DNA from: Oceanicaulis sp. HTCC2633
Lineage (GTDB): Bacteria > Pseudomonadota > Alphaproteobacteria > Caulobacterales > Maricaulaceae
DNA length: 64,000 bases
NCBI RefSeq assembly: GCF_000152745.1
Contig: NZ_CH672428.1
Location: 864,916 to 928,915, forward strand
Reading direction: 5' to 3'
Both the position numbers and the translations under genes were made by a program. The notes below the pieces were generated by a model. The model was given only the letters and a program-made list of their open reading frames with translations, ran no database searches and was not told the origin of the DNA. Below are positions 1 through 8,500 of the stretch, in pieces (position 1 is the first letter of the stretch; every line of letters starts with the position of its first letter).

Positions 1-419
1 GCCGGCGCGGCGCCGAGATTGAGCAGTGTGGCGGCGACGGAAACGAGCACCACCAGCACCATTCCGAGCGGCAGCCCCAACAGGTACCGCCCCAGAAAGC
101 CTCGCCCCTCGATCCCGATGGTGGAGAAGGGCCGCTTCTCGAACAGCTTCACCCAGACCAGCGTCATGACCACCCAGGTGATGAACTGCAGCAGCATCAG
201 GGGGAGCAGGATGGTGAGCGTGTTCTCGCTCAACGCGGACTGCGCCGCCATGGGATCGGTGGCGCCGGAGGAGACCGTCAGAACGAGGGTGTAGATCACC
301 GTCCCGATCACCACGGGCACGGAGGAGACGAGATAGCCCGCCACCATCAATCCAAGGGCGCCCCACCCCCAGGTGCGTCGGGCGGTTTCGGGCCAGGGCG
401 CATACAGGGCTTGGGTCAT
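1..419 (-). CDS. CPBP-type intramembrane protease, N-terminal part (cut by window edge)
   Basis: This minus-strand frame starts at the ATG at 417-419 and runs off the left edge, giving about 139 residues. The visible part has two strongly hydrophobic segments followed by the phrase FEKRPFSTIGI and a Gly-rich GRGFLGRYLLGLPLG stretch. That phrase is typical of the region ahead of the catalytic domain in CPBP (CaaX protease / bacteriocin-processing) membrane proteins. The catalytic EExxxR and HxxxN motifs would lie outside the window, so the call rests on the N-terminal style only. The start lies one base beyond the stop of the upstream membrane gene, so it is probably the last cistron of the membrane-protein operon. 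Confidence 0.6.
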   Translation of the reverse strand, partial: MTQALYAPWPETARRTWGWGALGLMVAGYLVSSVPVVIGTVIYTLVLTVSSGATDPMAAQSALSENTLTILLPLMLLQFITWVVMTLVWVKLFEKRPFSTIGIEGRGFLGRYLLGLPLGMVLVVLVSVAATLLNLGAAP

Positions 420-420
420 C

Positions 421-1371
421 TCAATCAGCCTTTTCAGAGGGAGCCGGCATGGCCAGAGCCAGCTTGGCGCTGACGCCGCGTCCCATCAACATGATGACGC
501 CCATGATCAGCATGACCGAGGCTGAGGTCAGCCCCATCCAGGGCAGGTCCTGATCCGTCGGCAGGGTTTCAGCATAGAGACGCATCATGATGAACGGGTC
601 CTCTGTCCGGGTGCTGATCGTTTCCATCATGGCGAGCACTTCGTCCATGACATTCACCGTGTACACCCCGTAGACGACAGCCATCGCCAGGAGATAGACG
701 AGGAAGAAGACCAGCCAGGCGATACAGACCCCGACCAGATGGCGCCAGGCCGTGCTGACCGCCTGCCCGATATCGAAACGGCCCGTAACCGCGTGCGCCG
801 GCAAGGCGGTGAACAGGGCCAGCCCGGCCAGCATCAACCCGAACAGGATCAGCCCCAGCACAAGGGCGATGACGCCTATCCCGGCGGGATCCCCTCCGCT
901 CTCCTGCACCAGCGCGACCCCGACGAGGCTGGTCGTCATCACGATCACCAGCACGATCAAGGCGGCGAAATAGACGCCGAAGATCACGATGAAGCCCAGC
1001 GTCATCCGGCCCAGATTGCCCCAGCCCGGCCACAGGGTGAATCGCCCGCTCATGAACAGCACCAGCCAGACCGCCTCCAGCCAGAGCCAGAGCGGCGCGC
1101 TGATGACCGAGAACAGGGAGCTGAGTCCCGACAGGCGCATGTTCAGCGCTAGGGCCTCGACCATGTCGCCCGCTTCCGCAAGCATCAGGCCCTCACGCGC
1201 CATGCGCCCCATGAGGCCGTACTGGACCGCCATCAGGGCCGCAAAGACGACGGCCTGAAGGACCAGCAGGAAGGCGACGGCTCCCGGCCGCGCCCGCAAG
1301 ACCGCAAAACCGAAGCCCAGCGCCCCGCCCACCGTGAATCGGTGAGCGGGCGTCGTCGCCATATCCGTCAT
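421..1371 (-). CDS. Multi-pass membrane protein, paralogue 1
   Basis: A 316-residue protein with about six hydrophobic segments and no soluble domain. The N-terminus (residues 10-50) has the layout of its two upstream neighbours: a short polar head, a Gly/Ala-rich stretch ending in an ArgPro pair, then a long hydrophobic helix. GAGGG lies ahead of the ATG, and the preceding gene stops 2 bases upstream, so the two are translationally coupled. I do not recognise a named family. The length and repeated architecture suggest a helical-bundle integral membrane protein, and no catalytic motif is visible. Confidence 0.75.
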   Translation of the reverse strand: MTDMATTPAHRFTVGGALGFGFAVLRARPGAVAFLLVLQAVVFAALMAVQYGLMGRMAREGLMLAEAGDMVEALALNMRLSGLSSLFSVISAPLWLWLEAVWLVLFMSGRFTLWPGWGNLGRMTLGFIVIFGVYFAALIVLVIVMTTSLVGVALVQESGGDPAGIGVIALVLGLILFGLMLAGLALFTALPAHAVTGRFDIGQAVSTAWRHLVGVCIAWLVFFLVYLLAMAVVYGVYTVNVMDEVLAMMETISTRTEDPFIMMRLYAETLPTDQDLPWMGLTSASVMLIMGVIMLMGRGVSAKLALAMPAPSEKAD

Positions 1372-1373
1372 GA

Positions 1374-2375
1374 TCAGCCCTCGGAGGGCGCCTGTCCCAC
1401 CGAATCCGCGGGCGCTTCCAGCGGGGTTTCGGGCGGGAAGCCTCCATCATGGCGCACCGCCACATAGGCGCCCACGCCGTGCCAGCAGCCGTGCACGAAC
1501 ATCTCAAAGATCATCTGCAGAACGATGGCGATGCCGGCCATCACCCAGAAGAGCGGATTCTGCAACGCCTGCATGAGAGCGTTCATGAAGACTTCCGGGT
1601 CGGAGCCGTCCTCGATCTGGATGAGGGCGCCAATCAGTTCGGCGCCGCCGATCATGATGAACCCCTGCTGGATCACGCTCAGCACCACATAGCCGATGAT
1701 GGCGACCAGAATCAGCACGAGATAGGACAGGAACATCCACCCCATCACGCCGCCCGCGGCGCTGAAGCCCTGGAAGATTTTCACGCCCCGCTGGCGCACC
1801 GTCAGGCCGGGCGCCGGCGCCATGCCCAGGGCGAACAGGATCCAGCCCACGACCAGCACAATGGTCAGGAGCGTGTTGGCCAGCGCCTGAAGCGCCACGC
1901 CGCCGCCCTCTCCGCTCGCCATCAAGCCGGCGTTCACCGCCGCGTAGAGCAGGACCGTCACGATATAGCCGGCGAAGATCAGCAGCCCCATGACGATGTT
2001 GACCAGCAACAGCCGCAACTCGTCCGCGCCGAACCGGAGCGGAATGCCGCCCGCGACTTCGTTGCGCGTCAGCAGGCGCAGCCACGCGCCCTGCATCATG
2101 AGCGCGGTGATCAGAAGGCCGATCGTGCCCAGCGAGTAGAATCCCACGCCCTGCATCACCGCCTGTATCGCTTCCGCGTCAGAAGGCTCGCCCTTGCCGC
2201 CATAGCTGATGACCAGGTCGATCAGCGGCCAGAAGCCGTAAAGGATCAGGGCCGCAAAGGCGGCATACAGGATGATCTGCCACACCGCGATCCAGGCCAC
2301 GCTCAACGGGCGCGCCCCGAAAACCTTGAAGAAATAGAAGGTGGCGTCGATGAAGTTATAGCTGGGCTTGGACAT
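1374..2375 (-). CDS. Multi-pass membrane protein, paralogue 2
   Basis: A 333-residue protein with about six transmembrane segments and a polar, acidic C-terminal tail. It begins with a short amphipathic head and the phrase FFKVFGARPLSVAW, matching the architecture of the genes on either side. GGGGG lies 5 bases ahead of the ATG at 2373-2375. The next cistron follows after 2 bases. The family is not recognised. Three adjacent copies of the same fold suggest tandem duplication and perhaps a hetero-oligomeric membrane complex; that is inference. Confidence 0.75.
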   Translation of the reverse strand: MSKPSYNFIDATFYFFKVFGARPLSVAWIAVWQIILYAAFAALILYGFWPLIDLVISYGGKGEPSDAEAIQAVMQGVGFYSLGTIGLLITALMMQGAWLRLLTRNEVAGGIPLRFGADELRLLLVNIVMGLLIFAGYIVTVLLYAAVNAGLMASGEGGGVALQALANTLLTIVLVVGWILFALGMAPAPGLTVRQRGVKIFQGFSAAGGVMGWMFLSYLVLILVAIIGYVVLSVIQQGFIMIGGAELIGALIQIEDGSDPEVFMNALMQALQNPLFWVMAGIAIVLQMIFEMFVHGCWHGVGAYVAVRHDGGFPPETPLEAPADSVGQAPSEG

Positions 2376-2445
2376 GGTTCCCCCCGAGTGTCCGAACGAA
2401 GCATTCGCGTGAGAAGATAGCCCAGACGCCCGAAAAGGTCTTGTC

Positions 2446-3324
2446 CTAATCGGCCTGAATTTCGCCTTCTGCGGCGTATTTGCGATAGAGCGCGGACAGC
2501 GCCGCGATCAGGGGCGCAGCCAGCAGGGCGATCTTGCCCGCGCCGTACAGGGCCGAGATCAGCAGCATGAGCACCGGGCTGACCGTCAGCTGTCCCGCCT
2601 CGCCTGCGGCGGACTGGGCGATGACCGGGCCAGCGCCCAGCAGCGCCAGACAGATTGCATTGAAAACAGCGAGGATCAGCACGCCTGGCGCAAGGCTGGC
2701 GAGGCTGGTGAGCGTGATCTCGATGCTGCGCGCTCGCGACAGCGGCCAGATCGACAGGACGCGAACCGCCCGTTCGTTCAGGGTGGCGGGCGCGGTCAGC
2801 GCCAGACGCGTGATGAGCCACAGGCTGAACAGCACGAAAACCGTCACGAGCACCACCGAGACCGCAAGCGCTCCGGGGCCCATCAGCTCGAACAGGTTCA
2901 CATAGCCCTCCGGCTGCGGCGCCCCCGGATCCATGTCCGTAAAGGCGAGACCGGCGATCATGAACGCCATGGCCACGCCGGCTGTCATCAGGATGATGGT
3001 CAGAAGCAGCAGGACCAGGAAGAGCGCCCAGGCGAGCCGCCCTTCATCCCCGCCCAGCGTCAGACCGTGAAAGCCTTTTTGCGGCAGTCCCAGCGCCTGA
3101 CGCCCCAGGCTGGCCCAGCCGACCACAAAGGCGCCGAAGGCGGCGATCATGAACAGGATCATGCCCGGCGCGGCGCCTGGCGCATAGGCGTGCGCATAGG
3201 CGGTCAGTAGCGATTGCACCGAAAACACCACGCCGTATAGCCCGGCCGCAGCCAGCACAGGCGTCGGGTTGTCCAGCACAAAACGGTAAGCGGCGCCGAC
3301 AGCGCGAAGATCGATCAGTTTCAT
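2446..3324 (-). CDS. Multi-pass membrane protein, paralogue 3
   Basis: A 292-residue protein with about six hydrophobic segments. It opens with YRFVLDNPTPVLAAAGLYG, the same head-then-helix layout as the two downstream genes, and its middle carries a basic loop with RLALTAPATLNERAVRVL. It is the first gene of the minus-strand group and is separated by 70 bases from paralogue 2. Its start faces trmFO divergently across 106 bases, where the shared promoter should lie. No function can be assigned from sequence. Confidence 0.75.
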   Translation of the reverse strand: MKLIDLRAVGAAYRFVLDNPTPVLAAAGLYGVVFSVQSLLTAYAHAYAPGAAPGMILFMIAAFGAFVVGWASLGRQALGLPQKGFHGLTLGGDEGRLAWALFLVLLLLTIILMTAGVAMAFMIAGLAFTDMDPGAPQPEGYVNLFELMGPGALAVSVVLVTVFVLFSLWLITRLALTAPATLNERAVRVLSIWPLSRARSIEITLTSLASLAPGVLILAVFNAICLALLGAGPVIAQSAAGEAGQLTVSPVLMLLISALYGAGKIALLAAPLIAALSALYRKYAAEGEIQAD

Positions 3325-3430
3325 GGTGCGCCAGTTAGCCCGAAATGCGGGTCAGGCCAAGGATCAGGGCGCCGAAAGCCTGTTTGGGAACGATTGAGCC
3401 GCACCCGCTTCGCGACTATATGCTCGGGCC

Positions 3431-4834
3431 ATGACTGATATGACCCCGATCCACATCATCGGCGGCGGCATGGCCGGCTCCGAAGCCGCCTGGCAGGCCG
3501 CAAACGCGGGCGCCCGCGTCATCCTTCACGAGATGCGCCCGGTGCGTCCGACCTTCGCCCACCAGACCGGGGGCCTGGCGGAGCTCGTGTGCTCGAACTC
3601 CTTCCGCTCAGACGATGCGGAAACCAACGCCGTCGGCCTCCTGCATGAAGAGATGCGCCGCGCCGGATCATTGATCATGGCCATGGGCGACAAGCACCAG
3701 GTGCCCGCCGGCGGCGCGCTGGCGGTGGATCGCGAAGCGTTTTCGGCGGATGTGACCGCCGCGATCGAGAACCATCCCAATATCGAGATCGTGCGTGAAG
3801 AGATTGCAGGCTTGCCTCCCGAGGACTGGGACAGCGTGATCGTGGCCACCGGCCCCCTCACCTCGCCCGCGCTGGCCGAGGCCGTGCACGAGCTCAGCGG
3901 CGAAGGCGAGCTGGCCTTCTTCGACGCCATTGCGCCGATCCTCTATGCGGAGTCCATCAATATGGACATCGCGTGGAAGCAATCGCGCTATGACAAGGGC
4001 GACACCGAAGAAGACCGCGCCGCCTATATCAACTGCCCGATGGACAAGGACCAGTACGAGGCGTTCGTGGACGCGCTTCTCGCGGCGGACAAGACCGAGT
4101 TCAAGGACTGGGAGAAGGACACGCCCTATTTTGATGCGTGCCTGCCCATCGAGGTGATGGCCGAACGCGGCCGCGAGACCTTGCGCCATGGCCCGATGAA
4201 GCCGCGCGGGCTGACCAACGCCCATGACCCGGACACCAAACCCTATGCCGTGGTTCAGCTGCGCCAGGACAATGCGCTGGGCACGCTGTTCAACATGGTC
4301 GGCTTCCAGACCAAGATGAAATACGGCGCGCAAACGGACGTGTTCAAGATGATCCCGGGGCTGGAGAACGCCAGCTTCGCCCGCCTCGGCGGCATTCACC
4401 GCAACACCTTCCTGCATTCGCCCAAGCTTCTCGATGGGGTCATGCGTCTGAAAGCGCGCCCGTCCCTGCGCTTCGCCGGTCAGATCACCGGGGTCGAAGG
4501 CTATGTGGAAAGCGCCTCCATGGGGTTGCTGGCGGGCCGGTTCGCCGCCGCCGAGAAGCTGGGTCGTGAGATCTCGCCGCCGCCGCCCACCACGGCGCTG
4601 GGCGCGCTTCTGACCCATATCACCACCGGTCATGTGCCGGGCAAAAAAGGCGCGTTCCAGCCGATGAACGTCAATTTCGGCCTGTTCCCGGATATCGAGG
4701 CGCCCACCAGGGACGCCGAAGGCAAACGCCTGCGCGGCAAGGACAAGTCCGTCGCCAAGAAACGCGCCATGAGCGCGCGCGCCCTGAGCGATATTGACGC
4801 CTGGCTGGGCGAGAAAGCACAAGCTGCTGAATAA
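3431..4834 (+). CDS. trmFO: TrmFO, folate-dependent tRNA (uracil-54-C5)-methyltransferase
   Basis: TrmFO makes ribothymidine at position 54 of the tRNA T-loop, using methylenetetrahydrofolate as carbon source and FADH2 as reductant. The 467-residue protein opens with the FAD-binding GGGMAGSE (11-18), followed by the family signature HEMRPVRP and CSNSF. Cys54 and Cys237 (in [13 protein letters not shown]) sit where the two functional cysteines lie in the Bacillus enzyme. GGIHRNTF and the C-terminal AxxKLG region also fit TrmFO rather than the larger MnmG. The length is normal for the family. It is a stand-alone gene ahead of an S9 peptidase. Confidence 0.96.
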   Translation: MTDMTPIHIIGGGMAGSEAAWQAANAGARVILHEMRPVRPTFAHQTGGLAELVCSNSFRSDDAETNAVGLLHEEMRRAGSLIMAMGDKHQVPAGGALAVDREAFSADVTAAIENHPNIEIVREEIAGLPPEDWDSVIVATGPLTSPALAEAVHELSGEGELAFFDAIAPILYAESINMDIAWKQSRYDKGDTEEDRAAYINCPMDKDQYEAFVDALLAADKTEFKDWEKDTPYFDACLPIEVMAERGRETLRHGPMKPRGLTNAHDPDTKPYAVVQLRQDNALGTLFNMVGFQTKMKYGAQTDVFKMIPGLENASFARLGGIHRNTFLHSPKLLDGVMRLKARPSLRFAGQITGVEGYVESASMGLLAGRFAAAEKLGREISPPPPTTALGALLTHITTGHVPGKKGAFQPMNVNFGLFPDIEAPTRDAEGKRLRGKDKSVAKKRAMSARALSDIDAWLGEKAQAAE

Positions 4835-4904
4835 AGGGCTGTTACAGACTCTTCTCTTGATTTGAGGGAGCGCTGCATGAAGGTTTCCCCCAGAGGGGGA
4901 TTCC

Positions 4905-6845
4905 ATGCTCACATCCATACTGCGCGCCGCTGGCGCTCTTCTCATGTCCTCGGCGCTGGCCTCCGGCTCAGCAGCGCACGCTCAGGACTTGCCGGCTTCC
5001 GCCTTTGCCCGGCTGCCGGGCACCCAGGGCGTTTCGATCTCTCCTGATGGATCGCGGTTCGCGTTCGTCACCCATGAGGGCGAGGAGCGCTATGTGGTGG
5101 TCATGGACCTTGAGACGGGCGTGCAGGAAGCCGCCGATTTCAGCACCATGCGCGCCTATTCCACGTTCTGGACGGATGAAGACACGCTGATCGCCACAGC
5201 CGGACGGACCCGAGAGCTGGGAATCGTCTCAGGTGATGTGAACTTCCAGGCCTTCGTCACCATCAACGCGGATACGATGGAGGCCGAACAGCTGATCCGC
5301 GAAGGCCGGGATCTGGGCTATAATTTCGACACGGCGAGTCTCGCCGGCGAAGACCCTGAAACGGGCCGGTTATTCATGCCGCTGCGAGACACGCGCGGGG
5401 CGCTGAACCTCTATTCGGTCGATCCTGAAAACGGGCGTCGCATGTCGCTCGTAGCGCGTGGCGACGAGACGACCAGGGGCTGGATATCCTCGCCGGACGG
5501 GCGGAGCTTTGTCCGCCTGAGCTTTAATAACAGTCTCAACCAGTACCAGATCGCGATCGAGGAGAACGATCAGTGGCGCATCCTGTATGAAGCGCGGCAG
5601 AACCTGATCGACATGTCAGTGGCCGGCTTCACCGCCGATGGACAAGCGCTGCTGGTGAGGCGGTATACTGACGGGCCTGGACGCGTCAGCGGCTTGCAGC
5701 GCCTCTCCCTGAGCGACGGCGCCTGGGGCGATATCTACTATCAGAATGACCGCTATGATGCAGGCGACGTCCGGATTGATCCTCACCGGGGCTACGTGGC
5801 CGGGGTCACAATCACGGCGGAACGAACCTCCACGCAATGGTTCGATGAAGAGCTGGCGGCGCTGCAGGCCAATCTGGATCAGGCCTTCAATGGCGCCCGC
5901 GTCACGCTTGTGGACTGGACGCCGGACCGGATGAAGTTTGTCATCGCCGTGTCCGAGGCTGATGCGCCATCCGTGTATCATCTGGTCGACCTTGCGAGCT
6001 GGAATGTCACTCCGCTCCGGGCGCGCTATCCCGAACTCTACGGACAGACGCTGCCCCAACGAGACCCTGTCAGTTATACGGCGCGTGACGGCGTCACGAT
6101 CCCGGCCTATCTCGCCCGGCCTGCAGGCGAGGGCCCTCACCCCTTCGTCCTTCTGGTCCATGGCGGCCCGGCTTCGCGAGACGTGGACGGGTTTGACTAT
6201 TTTGCCCATTACCTGGCGAGCCAGGGATTTGGCGTCCTGCAGCCGCAATATCGCGGCTCAGCCGGCTTCGGCGAACGCTGGATGGAAGCCGGTTATGGCC
6301 AATGGGGGCGTGGCGTGATGCAAGATGATCTCACGGATGCTGTGAACTGGCTTCGCGAGCAAGGACTGGCGAACCGGGTCTGCATCGCCGGGGGCAGCTA
6401 TGGCGGCTATGCGGCTCTGGCGGGCGCAGCCTTCACGCCCGGCCTGTATGATTGCGCCATCGCCATCAACGCCCTGTCGGACGCCGACAACTTCCTGAAC
6501 TATATCGAGAACCGGTTCGGGCGGGAGTCACAGTCCTTCCGCTACTGGAACCAGCATTTCAGCGGCGAACCGGATGGACGCGCCAGCGGTGAGCAATTGC
6601 GCGCCCTCTCCCCCGCCCAGCATGCGGAAGCGGTTGAAGCCCCTGTTCTGCTTCTTCACAGCCGCGATGATACGGTCGTTCCCGAGGAACAGAGCCGGAT
6701 CATGGAGCGTGCGTTGCGACGGGCAGACAAGGAGGTCGAGTTCACCCGCCTGCAAGGCGGCGATCACAGCCTGGAGGATTACCCAACGCGACTTGCCGTT
6801 CTGGAAGCCATGGCGCAATTCCTGGACACGGAAATCGGCGACTAG
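4905..6845 (+). CDS. Secreted S9-family (prolyl oligopeptidase-like) peptidase
   Basis: A 646-residue exported serine peptidase. It has an N-terminal signal peptide ending in AAHAQ, a propeller-like domain built from repeated SPDGxRF and DxETG blades (about 35-400), and a C-terminal alpha/beta hydrolase domain. The nucleophile is Ser498 in GGSYGGY, the acid is Asp588 or Asp589 in SRDDTVVP, and the base is His621 in GGDHSL. This is the usual S9C triad. AGAGGGGG precedes the ATG. The stop shares a CTAG with the convergent phytoene-synthase-like gene. It likely degrades peptides in the periplasm. Confidence 0.9.
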   Translation: MLTSILRAAGALLMSSALASGSAAHAQDLPASAFARLPGTQGVSISPDGSRFAFVTHEGEERYVVVMDLETGVQEAADFSTMRAYSTFWTDEDTLIATAGRTRELGIVSGDVNFQAFVTINADTMEAEQLIREGRDLGYNFDTASLAGEDPETGRLFMPLRDTRGALNLYSVDPENGRRMSLVARGDETTRGWISSPDGRSFVRLSFNNSLNQYQIAIEENDQWRILYEARQNLIDMSVAGFTADGQALLVRRYTDGPGRVSGLQRLSLSDGAWGDIYYQNDRYDAGDVRIDPHRGYVAGVTITAERTSTQWFDEELAALQANLDQAFNGARVTLVDWTPDRMKFVIAVSEADAPSVYHLVDLASWNVTPLRARYPELYGQTLPQRDPVSYTARDGVTIPAYLARPAGEGPHPFVLLVHGGPASRDVDGFDYFAHYLASQGFGVLQPQYRGSAGFGERWMEAGYGQWGRGVMQDDLTDAVNWLREQGLANRVCIAGGSYGGYAALAGAAFTPGLYDCAIAINALSDADNFLNYIENRFGRESQSFRYWNQHFSGEPDGRASGEQLRALSPAQHAEAVEAPVLLLHSRDDTVVPEEQSRIMERALRRADKEVEFTRLQGGDHSLEDYPTRLAVLEAMAQFLDTEIGD

Positions 6846-7687
6846 ACCCGTCCCGTCAGCGACGCCCAGGTCAGGCGCGCGTTTTGCCCAAGCGGCGCGC
6901 GCGCGATCTGTTCGCGGAAAGGATCGCCTAGCCCCTGAGCGCTTTTCAGATACCCGCGGGCCAGCGAGGCATAGCCCACCGCCGGAAAGACCTCGGCCGG
7001 CAGGGCGCTGCGGGTTCGGCTGAGCATGCCCGCAGCCTCCTGCGCTTCGGTGATCAGCCCCGAGAGCGCCGCCCTGGCGACCTCGGGCTTGCGCCCCGCT
7101 CTCAGATCCGCCTCGCTCATGTCCGCGCCCGCGAGCTCGTCCGCGCTGTAAGGCGGACGTCCGGCCTGAACGAGCGGCGCAAAGGCGCGCAGCAGCCCTG
7201 CAAACCCCCACAGGCGGCCCGCCGCCTGGATGGCGGCGCCCGCTTCGCCGCCGAGATCAAGATCCGGCTTCAGCAGCCGTGCGGCGATCCGCATCAGCGC
7301 GGCTGAGGTCCGGTCCACATAATCGCGGCGGTCTTCGCGGGTCGGAAACGGCCCCTCCCCCAGGTCGGCGCTGCGCGCCTCTACAAGGCCGACCAATGCA
7401 GCCTCGTCAGGAGCGCCCGGCGCTTCGCGCAATTCAGACAGCGCTTCATAGACGTCATGGCGGCGCACCTTGGGCGGGGCTGCAAACAGATCCGCCGTCG
7501 CTTCGCGCGCCCAGGCCAGCCGCATCTCCCCGATCACAGGCTCTGACACCTTGTCGGGAATCTGCGCGATCTCGTGATAATAGGCATAGAGCGCATACAG
7601 GCGTGCGCGAAGTTCGGCCGGCGCAAACAGCGCGGCCATGCGCCGTTCAGGGTCGTTCGCGGCCAGCAGGCTGTCGAAATCAGTCAC
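6842..7687 (-). CDS. Squalene/phytoene synthase-family protein, NDUFAF6-like
   Basis: About 281 residues from the GTG at 7685-7687, which has GAGAGA upstream. A longer reading from an ATG at 7714 lacks a ribosome site. The fold signature is clear: a Tyr-rich AYYHEIAQIPDKV segment followed by EPVIGEMRLAWAREA. The first aspartate-rich DDxxD prenyl-diphosphate site of true phytoene synthases is replaced by EIAQIPDKV. This pattern fits the branch containing mitochondrial NDUFAF6, a complex I assembly factor, better than carotenoid enzymes. No crt genes are nearby. The family is secure, the role is inferred. Confidence 0.8.
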   Translation of the reverse strand: MTDFDSLLAANDPERRMAALFAPAELRARLYALYAYYHEIAQIPDKVSEPVIGEMRLAWAREATADLFAAPPKVRRHDVYEALSELREAPGAPDEAALVGLVEARSADLGEGPFPTREDRRDYVDRTSAALMRIAARLLKPDLDLGGEAGAAIQAAGRLWGFAGLLRAFAPLVQAGRPPYSADELAGADMSEADLRAGRKPEVARAALSGLITEAQEAAGMLSRTRSALPAEVFPAVGYASLARGYLKSAQGLGDPFREQIARAPLGQNARLTWASLTGRV

Positions 7688-7826
7688 GCTTTTCTCTCTC
7701 GCCAGTAGACACATACGGGTTGGAACCCATATCTAGCTCGTGCGTAATACCTGAGTATGGCGGTCTTCCAACAGGCCGCCGCACCCTATGAGCACCCTCT
7801 CGCTCACACTCCCAAAGGAGGCCGAC

Positions 7827-8423
7827 ATGGCGTTCACTCTTCCCGACCTGCCCTATGCCCAAGATGCTCTGGCGCCGCATATCTCCGGCGAAACCCTGAG
7901 CTTCCACCACGGCAAGCACCATAAAGCCTATGTCGACAAGGCCAATGACGCCATCAAGGGCACCGACTATGAAGGTCTGAGCCTGGAAGAGGTCATCAAG
8001 AAAAGCTGGTCCGAGAAGAATATGGGCGTGTTCAACAACGCAGCCCAGATCTGGAACCACACCTTCTACTGGAACTCGATGAGCCCCAATGGCGGCGGCA
8101 AGCCGACGGGCGCCATCGCCGAAGCCATCGACAAGTCCTTCGGTTCCTACGACAAGTTCGCTGAAGAGTTCAAAGCCGCCGGCGCCGGCCAGTTCGGGTC
8201 GGGCTGGGCCTGGCTCGTCAAGAACGGCGACAAGCTGGAAGTGCGCAAGACGCTGAACGCGGAAAACCCGATCACCGACGGCGCCACCCCGCTGCTGACC
8301 ATGGATGTCTGGGAGCACGCCTATTATCTCGACTACCAGAACCGCCGTCCGGACTATATCGGCGACTTCCTGGGCAAGCTCGTGAACTGGGACTTCGCCA
8401 ACCAGAACCTGGCCAGCGCCTGA
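7827..8423 (+). CDS. sodB: Iron superoxide dismutase
   Basis: SodB converts superoxide to oxygen and hydrogen peroxide in the cytoplasm. The 198-residue product starts at the ATG at 7827, which follows AAAGGAGG; an upstream ATG at 7788 has no such site. Metal ligands are His27 (FHHGKHH), His78 (IWNHTFYW), Asp160 and His164 (MDVWEHAYYLDY). The Gln in GAGQFGSGWAW near residue 122 is the iron-type second-shell residue. A strong terminator follows at 8449-8483. The leader holds two small palindromes, GGGTTGGAACCC at 7717 and ATACCTGAGTAT at 7747, that could be regulatory. Confidence 0.96.
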   Translation: MAFTLPDLPYAQDALAPHISGETLSFHHGKHHKAYVDKANDAIKGTDYEGLSLEEVIKKSWSEKNMGVFNNAAQIWNHTFYWNSMSPNGGGKPTGAIAEAIDKSFGSYDKFAEEFKAAGAGQFGSGWAWLVKNGDKLEVRKTLNAENPITDGATPLLTMDVWEHAYYLDYQNRRPDYIGDFLGKLVNWDFANQNLASA

Positions 8424-8448
8424 ATTCTTTAAGCGTTGACGAAAAGAG

Positions 8449-8483
8449 CGGCTGCGGTGACCTTCACCGCAGCCGTTTTTTTT
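8449..8483 (+). terminator. Intrinsic terminator of sodB
   Basis: A perfect 12-bp stem (8449-8460 with 8464-8475) closes a 3-base loop and is followed by eight T residues. It lies 25 bases after the sodB stop and only 18 bases before the next gene, whose ribosome site starts right after it. Confidence 0.95.
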
Positions 8484-8500
8484 ATGTCTTTGGGGGCCAT

